From the NCBI RefSeq assembly GCF_004210375.1, contig NC_134834.1, positions 142,943,009-143,007,008 of the forward strand: a stretch of DNA of 64,000 nt, read 5' to 3'. Position numbers and translations under genes: made by a program. Below the pieces are notes generated by a model that did not search any database, was not told the origin of the DNA, and worked only from the letters and a program-made list of their open reading frames with translations. Below are positions 25,901 through 34,900 of this stretch, in pieces (the first letter of the stretch is position 1; each line of letters starts with the position of its first letter). Origin of the DNA: Tachypleus tridentatus (lineage: Eukaryota > Arthropoda > Merostomata > Xiphosura > Limulidae).

Positions 25901-28900
25901 AGCCCAAGAGTGGGCGGTGGGTGATGGTAACTAGCTGTTTTCTATCTAGTCTTATGCTACGTTAGGGAAGGCTAGCGCAGATAGCTCTCGTGTAGCTTTT
26001 CGCAAAATTAAAAAAAAAAAGAAACACAATCCATCATGTCGTCATAATATTAAGTTGTCCAGAACGATACCCGGCATGGCCAAGCGTGTTAAGGCGTGCG
26101 ACTCGTAATCTGAGGGTCGCGGGTTCGCATCTCCTTCGCGCTAAACATGCTCGCCCTTTCAGCCGTGGGGCGTTATAATGTGACGGTCAATCCCACTATT
26201 CGTTGGTAAAAGAGTAGCCCAAGAGTTAGCGGTGGGTGGTGATGACTAACTGCCTTCCCTCTAGTCTTACACTGCTAGATTAGGAACGGCTAGCACAGAT
26301 AGCCTCGAGTAGCTTTATGCAAATTTCAAAACAAACAAACAAACAAACAAAGTTGTCCAGAAATAAAAGTCGGAATTCTCACGATGACATTTAGAAGCTG
26401 AATATTGAGTATTTATTGTTGGTTGGTTGGTTTAATCCAACATTTGTCGCTTACAAGGTGTCTTAATTGTTTGCTGTTTCAACTCTACTCAGAGTAAGTT
26501 TCTCAACCACCAAGGCAGCATGGACAAGAAGGACTTTCGTCTGATTTTCCTCTACGAATTCAAACTTGATGAAAAGCTACCGAAACTATAAGAAACATCA
26601 ACCAGACATTTGGCCGTGGATCTATTGCTGAACGTATAAGTTTTGACATGAAGATGAAAGTCTTGAAGATCACGAAGGTCGTGGAAGGAAGCCATCCTTA
26701 GATGAAAACACATTAAGGGAAGCAGTTGAAACAGACCCTCGTACACCAGTACGTGAGCTTGCAGAAAATTAGGCACAAACAAATCAAGCATTGCCAACCA
26801 TCTGATTGCGATTAGAAAGACGAAAAAGTTGGATAAGTAGGTTCCGCATGAGCTGACTAAAGATCAACAAAACCGGCGTTATAAGACCTGTCAAAGATGA
26901 CGCTCCAAAAATTGAACGAATTGGAAATCAAGGTTCTTCCTCATCCATCTTATTCTCCAGACCTCTCTTCTACAGATTTTAATTTTTTTCAACCACTTTG
27001 ACAACTTTTTGAACAATAAACGCTTTAAAAGTCAGGCAGCTGCAGAAAAAGCTTTCAGGGGTTCATTGACCATAGAAACTCTGATTTCTACAGCAGGGGC
27101 ATAAACAGCATCGTTACAAGTTGGCAAAAGTGTGTTGAAACAAACTGGTGCTTACTTTGATTAAAACATGTCTTACAACACTGGTTTATACTTTTCGAAA
27201 CTTTGCAGTTCAAAAAAGACATTTATTTCTGGACAATCTAATGTATCAATGAAACTTAATTATTTATTATTATGAATCTTTAAATTAAAGGTAAAATTAG
27301 ATCAGTTTTCCTGCATTAGACTATCTACTGTTTCCACCATTGGGGATCAAACCTCGGATCTCATCTTTGTAAGTCGGTTGAATTACCGCTGTTCCACTGG
27401 GGGATTTCATATTTGTTTTTTATTATCAATGTTGGAGGTAATATATTATTCAAAGCTCAGACCTTGAATATGGCCAATTTGTCTGTTTATTTCTTTAAAG
27501 AAAATTCTGGATAATAATATTGTATGTAAAGTTCAGTTGTCAAATATCATATTTTTCTATTACATAAATTACTAGTAACAATATCCTGTACAAATTTCAG
27601 ATGTTTGTTTTGTCTCTTAGCTTAAAATATGATATCAGTTTTTTATTACATATTGCTTACGAATTTCAGATATTAAACGCATCCAGTTTGTTACTTATTC
27701 CCGCTTTCTTGCGTAGGTTTACATGTTGGTATGAGATATTTATTTTTTAGTTATAAAATGTACCAGAACTTCGTTTGGAAGAATAACTTATTCATAGACA
27801 TGAAATGATAAATGTTGTTCTTTATTTCAACTGTATTTAATGCACAAATAGATAACACGAGCACTGAGTGCAAAGTTCAAATGTCAAATACATCCACTTC
27901 TAGCTAAGTCGTCAACATAGACGTGTGAAGGATTTGATAGTATACATTTGTTCTAATATCGATGTTTGCTTCAGTTAAATATATATTTAGAAATGCGTGT
28001 AACTTATATAGTTAAATGTGTATTGCGAAATTCCCGCCCACTCACTAATATACCAGTATTGTTGCTATAGGTGAAATATCTAAATCTAAGTTTGAGTGTG
28101 AAGTTCACTAATATGTAATGTACCCATGTGCGCTAAAGATGCTCTATAATTAGTATTTAGTTTGATAATAAAGTTTATTATTCTACAAGATATACATATA
28201 TATTTGGTGCATCATGTGCACTTTATAGTTGATATTAAGATTGATATACAAATGGTCACTAAGGATGCTCGTATAGTTAATATTAGGGTTGACATAAACA
28301 CGGTTACTAAGAGTAATGTTTACTTAGTATTAAGTTTGAATGTCAGTTTTATGTATCTATATGATATATACACATGTACACTACGGATTTTCATGCAGCT
28401 AGTATTTAATTTCAAAAACTCTCTAATCATATCTATCTATTTTCGTTGTACACATTATCAACACACGTGTTATTAACACAAACTTCCTATTGAGGTTATG
28501 AAGAAATTTACCAAAACATTCTTCTAAGATACCTTGTACATCTCGAGTGCACGCATATCCTTCAGGTAAACACCTGATATTTTAAGGTCATCAACACCTA
28601 ACTTAACAAAGACATACACGTGTTTTGGAGTTCATCTGACTACCTTATTTATTCCTGGTCGCTGGTACTTGTACATTATAAACACTGATATATATATTGG
28701 ACACTTTGGTTAAGGAACTCCTTATACCAAATGAACAAAACACTCCCAATGACAGATTAGATTGTGTTAATAAAATATAAAAACAAATTCTAAGTATGCA
28801 CTGTTAAAGAGACTCCTCTGGGTGGTAAAAAAACATGTTGTTCCTATTTTGTAATACCCCCCTAAGACAGAAAACAAGTCTTTACTTTCTTGTTTATTTA

Positions 28901-31900
28901 TAAAGAAAAACAAAATACTTGATGTAACCAATATATTTTTTCTTCGAGGGAAAATACGCGTTAGAAACGTTGGAAGATAACATTAATTGAAAAGATGGCT
29001 GATTCACTTCTGTCACGTGCCATTTTTAAAACTCAGTGAATTGTTTTTTTATACAGAAAAACAATCCTCTTCTAGCTATAAAAAAGAGCAATAACCATGG
29101 ACGAGTAAGCTAAGCTAACTTCCTTCATTGATATAGGTAAGTCTGTTACAAAGTGCTTGAGTTACAGAAACGTCCTCTGTGAAATACTTTTGATGATATA
29201 TGACTGTTATAGAAATACCCACTAAAGAAAGTTTGGTTTTCCATTGTTTAACATAACCTTTACATATTTACAGATAAATAATTTTTTTAAAACATACTCA
29301 ATTGTTTACCCATTAAACGAAAGTGAATATTATTTAGTTAGAGAGGAATTTCCAAAAATTACGTCTGAGTTTTTTTATTCTTCCACAATAATTTCATATT
29401 ATTTGTGTTAGTGTATTTGTACTAATGCATTTAAACGTTAGAGGTTATGATATGTATATATAATCAGATGAAACGCATGTGAAATATATCAAACTTGTAT
29501 CAAAAAGTTAATTTAAATATATGGTGCCTTTCTCTATAATTAGTATGAGATGACTTGTTTCAACTAACATTTCAACAACTAGAAGTAATATTTACGAGGC
29601 TAAAAGACTGTTTCACCACTTGTACCAAACACGAGGAATTCTGACACGAATGTTTCACCATGTGTACCAAACACAAGAGTTTGTTTGTTTTGTTTTTGAA
29701 TTTCGCGCAAAGCTACACGAGGGCTACCTGTGCTAGCCGTTCCTAATTTAGTAGTGTAAGAAGACTAGAGGGAAGGCAACTAGTCATCACCACCCATTGC
29801 CAACTCTTGGGCTACTCTTTTACCAACGAATAGTGGAATTGACCGTAACATTACAACGTCCCCACGGCTGAAAGGGCGAGCATGTTTGGTGCGACGGTGA
29901 TTCGAACCCGCACAAGAGATTCTGACAATGTTTCACTATTGTACTAAACACAAGGGATTCTCATAAGACTGTTATACTATGTACACCAATCACAAAATAT
30001 TCTGACAAGATTGTTTCACCATGTGTACGAAACACAAGAGATCCTGGAAAATGTAATACTGGTTCTACTTGTTCTAGTTTTAAGTTTTCTTATGTTTTAA
30101 TTAAGGTCAATATGATAACAAAACATGTGCAGACAATACATTCATATGAAACGTATTAGGCCTAAAAGCTTTCTCATTTTTCACAGTTAAAACTCTGAAA
30201 GCTCAAAATGATACAATGATTGATATACATAGAACAGTCTTGTACTGGGTTTATTTGTGTTTGTTGTTGTTGTTGTTTAGTGTGTGAATATGAAAACTGT
30301 TTCGTTTGATGTTTCACAAACTGAAAACCCATGTCGACTTCGTGATTTTGTTATCAAAAGTATATTACACGGAAACAAAGAAAGGTTATGCACACCTGTT
30401 ACTTAGGCTAACTCACGTAGAATAAAAACATGCAGCAAAAAACAAGCCATTTTATTACTCCAAGACGCTGTTATTGTTATTTCTTGTATTGCTCCATGGT
30501 TTTATATATATACTTGTGGTTAAGTCGCAGTAAGGTATCTTAAGATGTAATCATATTTTTTAGCGTACATTAATACACTAATTTCAAAATTCTTTGCTAC
30601 AAATTGGCAAATCAACTTTTATCCTTATAAAGAAGACAATTACAAACTCACGAGGCGGAAAGTGTAGGCGAATGTTCTTTGTTGTTTATATGGTTCTATT
30701 ATTCGATATCAGATGAAAATAACGTATCTGAAACTTCACTTACCAAAAAAAACACGAAAGTCAGGTTCATCTTGAAGGGGAATAACGAAATTCGTGGAAA
30801 TTGTTAAAAGGTAGTTACGTAATAAATAAAAGGTAATCTGATGGGTATTTTCCGACCAATACGAACATACCTGGGGTTTGAAATACTGAACATAATTACG
30901 GAGAGTCTAAAGACGAATTTCACGTTTTTGTCAATCCTTAATGTTGTATTTGGTGGAAATAACAAAAATTAAAATAAAATTCTTAGCACTGCTCGTTGGC
31001 TGTGTCACCTCTTATGGGGGGAGTGAATATTTGTAGTGGATGTATTGCTCAAGTATAGAAAGGAAAGTAAAACCTATGGATTGCATGTATTATCCCAGTA
31101 TTTAAGGGGTGGGGTAAAAGTAAAATCTGTGTATTGTGTGTTTTGGGGTGAGGGAATGAAATTTGTGGAATAATGTATTGCACAAAACAGTAACATTATT
31201 TTCAAATTTAAACTTTTTAAAGACATCTGTGGTAAGAAGGCTACAAACGAGCAGTTGCTGTTGTTATAAGCGCATAAAATATATTTTAATCATTCACAAA
31301 ATAATCTAAAAGTAAAACCTGTAATCAACATTTCAGAGTAACAGGTATACCCGATAGAAGTAAAACCATGAAGAATTAATCAGGTTTATACATCCATAAT
31401 TGTAATACATCCTATAAAAGTACAGACACAACTGTTTATACACCCATAATTGTAATACCTCCTATAAAAGTACAAACACAACTGTTAATACAGCCATAAT
31501 TGTAATACCTCCCATAAAAGTAAAGACACAACTGTTCATACACCCATAATTGTAATACCTCCTATAAAAGTACAAACACAACCGTTTGTACATCCACAAT
31601 TGTAATACTTCCCATAAAAGCAAAGACACAACTATTTTACACCCATAATTGTAGTACCTCCCATAAAAGTACAGACACAACTGTTCATACAGCCATAATT
31701 GTAATACCTCCTATAAAAGTACAAACACAACCGTTTGTACATCCACAATTGTAATACTTCCCATAAAAGTAAAGACACAACTGTTTTACACCCATAATTG
31801 TAGTACCTCCTATAAAATACAGACACAACCGTTTGTACATCCACAATTGTAATACCTCCCATAAAAGTACAGACACAACTGTTTATATGTGCATAATTGT

Positions 31901-34900
31901 AATACCTCCCATAAAAGTACAGACGCAATTATTTATACGTACATAATTGTAATACCTCCCATAAAAGTACATACACAACTGTTTATACACCCATAATTGT
32001 AATACCTCCTATAAAAGTACAGACACAACTGTTAATAGATTCATAATTGTAATACATCCCGTATATGTACAGACACAACTGTTTATATATACATAATTTT
32101 AATACCTTCCATAAAAGTACAGACACAAGTGTTATACATTCATAATTGTAATAACTCCCATAAAAGTACATACACAACTGTTCATATGTACATAATTATA
32201 ATACCTCTCGTAAAAGTACAGATGCAATTGTTTATGTGTACATAATTGTAATACCTCCCATAAAAGTACAGACACAACTGTTTATATATACATAATTGTA
32301 ATACCTCTATTTAAAGTACATACAACTGTATCAAACCTTGCTCCAACCTTTATCTCTTGAAGAGACCAGAGAATATATCGTGGGAGTTACCATAAAGTGA
32401 TATAAATTAACCAGAAAGGTTGTATAAGAACCACGTTTGTATCACCCAAGTTAACTCTTTTTAACGATTGAAACAAATCGTAAGATTTTAAAAACTCATA
32501 TGATTTTTAATCCCCTTGGGAGAATAAACTTGGGTAAGCATGAGAAAAGCTGAGGGTGCGCTATTCTCCCAACACTGGTCCTGAATAGTTTACCAGAAAC
32601 ATAAATTCGCTATAGAGAAACTGACCTAATATGATTTGTTTGTTTTTGAATTTCGCACAAAGCTACTCGAGGGCTATCTGTGCTAGCCGTCCCTAATTTT
32701 GCAGTGTAAGACTAGAGGGAAGGCATGTAGTCATCACCATCCACCCCCAACACTTTTACCAACAAATAGTGGGATTAACCGTAACATTATAACGCCCCCA
32801 CGGCTGAAAGGGCGAGCATGTTTGGCGCGACGGGGATGCGAACCCGCGACCCTCGGATTACGAGTCGCACGCCTTAACGCGCTTGGCATATGTGATATTA
32901 TGAAGTATTAACTGGCGTTAAGAGCACATACTACACCTATTTTAACTTGGGTGTTACCGAGAGGAATGTTTGATACTTTAATCAAATGTTATTGCACCTA
33001 TACTTTCTATAGTGAGGTGTTATAATAACGTAGTAAAGTGTTCTAAACAAGGATGAAACGATATATTAAAATACTTCTAAACAGATGGCACGTGATATTT
33101 ACCTCTTTCATTTCAATTTTAGTCTGTCAGTTAACATCCACGTTACTCGATAAGGGACACTCACTTCTTAACAGTACTTACCAATCATACTATGAACTTT
33201 TACGCTTTCGGTCGTATGCCCTTTCCCAGACTCCCAATGGATCTATGATAATTCTGACGGCTTATAGGGATTAAAATATCGTGGTGGGCACAGCACAGAT
33301 AGCCCATTATGTACCTTTATGTTTAAAAAACAAACAATTTTTGGTTGTAGGAAGAAATAAGCTTCAGTTAGTTTTACAAACTCCAAACAAATTGCATATT
33401 TTATTATAGTTTTAAATAAACTTTACTGGACTTTTCTTAACTAGTAATAAATAAATAATTAAAATAAACAAAAAGAAGAAAAACATAGAATTAGGCCTTT
33501 TCCTTTTTTCTTTAAGATAAACGTTACTTTTAAACAATGTGTGTAATGTTTACTCACAAAACCACTATAGTTCAGCAAAAGGTGGCTAAACAATCTTCAG
33601 ACCGAGCATCGTGTTCATGTTTTATTTAGGGTCATTTCTGAAGCATATATTTCTACTTTATAGGGAATTGTTAAAGCCTGCTATTATTGTATAAACAACA
33701 GTAACACAGAACTTTTACTGCATCATGGGTTAAAGTTCGTTATGATGAAGCAAATCGTTCGAGCATGTTATTGTTCTCCCAAGAAAAAACAAACAAATTA
33801 AAAACATCTGCTTGTTTTTTGAATTTCGCGCAAAGCTACTCGAGGGCTATCTGCACTAGTCGTTCCTAATTTACTAGTGTAAGACTAGAGGGAAAACAAC
33901 TAGTCATCACCACCCACCGCCAACTCTTGAGCTACTCTTTTACCAACGAATAGTGAGATTGACCATCACATTATAACGCCCCCATGGGTGAAAGAGCGAG
34001 CATGTTTGGGGCGTCGAGAATTCGAACCCGAGACCCTCGGATTAGAGACGTGTGCCTTAACCGCCTGGCCATGCCGGGCCCGCTTTTGTGAAAGTAGAGT
34101 ATATTTTCCTAAGCAAGACCAAACACAATAAACACATAACTATCGATTAAGAATAGTTATAAAATAACAGCCCATGTGTCCAGAATGGAACCGGCTCGAC
34201 ATGGGTTTATTGTTAGGACGCTCGATTCGCTTTCTGTTGATCGCGGGCTTCAATTCTCCTCGATGACTGTGCTCATTCTTGTAGCTTTGCGGGCGTTATA
34301 CTGTGCCGGCCAGTCCCACTATTTGTTGGTAATGGGTAATGTTGGCTGGCTACCTTCTCTCTGGTCTATTACTGTTAAATTATGGACGACTAACGATGGT
34401 AGTCCTGGTATAAATTTGGGTAAAATTCAAGATAAACCAGAATGAATTTTTATTGACCCAATATTTCATTAGAAGTTATGGATAACCTACAAATTCGATG
34501 ATCCAGTCGAAGTTAAATGGGACACTCGTCATTAGTTAAACAGAACATTGGAATGTTAAGACTATCTTAAAAATATGAAACCTTATTGAATTAATCTGTT
34601 GATATAAACTGAACCAACAATGGTAAACGGATAATAAATGTAAATCAACATGTGAGGTATCAATATAACACGATTTTAATATACGAGATTTTTATAAGCA
34701 AAAATCCCCATAAATAGAGGTTCTTTTAAACACACATTTAAAGCTCAGCTTACCTGATAAGTAAGTATAAGATTTTGGACTACATGATCACTGCTAGTGT
34801 AAGAGCGTTGTGTGTGTGTGGAGTTACATCTCACAGATGTAATATACACGTATGTAGGAGAAATGAGCCGCACACGAAGAATTATCTGAACACGCACGTT

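Larger units (their letters stand above)
26053..27238 (+). mobile_element. Mariner transposon (second family), deleted, split by a SINE
   Basis: The left end reads agttgtccagaa (26053) and continues as gtccagaaataaaagtc after the SINE. The right end is gacatttatttctggacaat (27218-27237) before TA at 27239. Without the SINE and its duplication it is about 890 bp, short of the usual 1.3 kb. Confidence 0.92.

Noticed and set aside
28162..28476. A 104-residue AT-rich ORF
   Set aside because: Lies in decayed tandem repeats, with biased composition and no motif.
31462..32177. Minus-strand protein repeats
   Set aside because: The frames come from the 50-bp minisatellite, shift with each unit length change and overlap one another. 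No gene signal.
31385..32335. CRISPR array
   Set aside because: Units are contiguous with no unique spacers, and the genome is animal.
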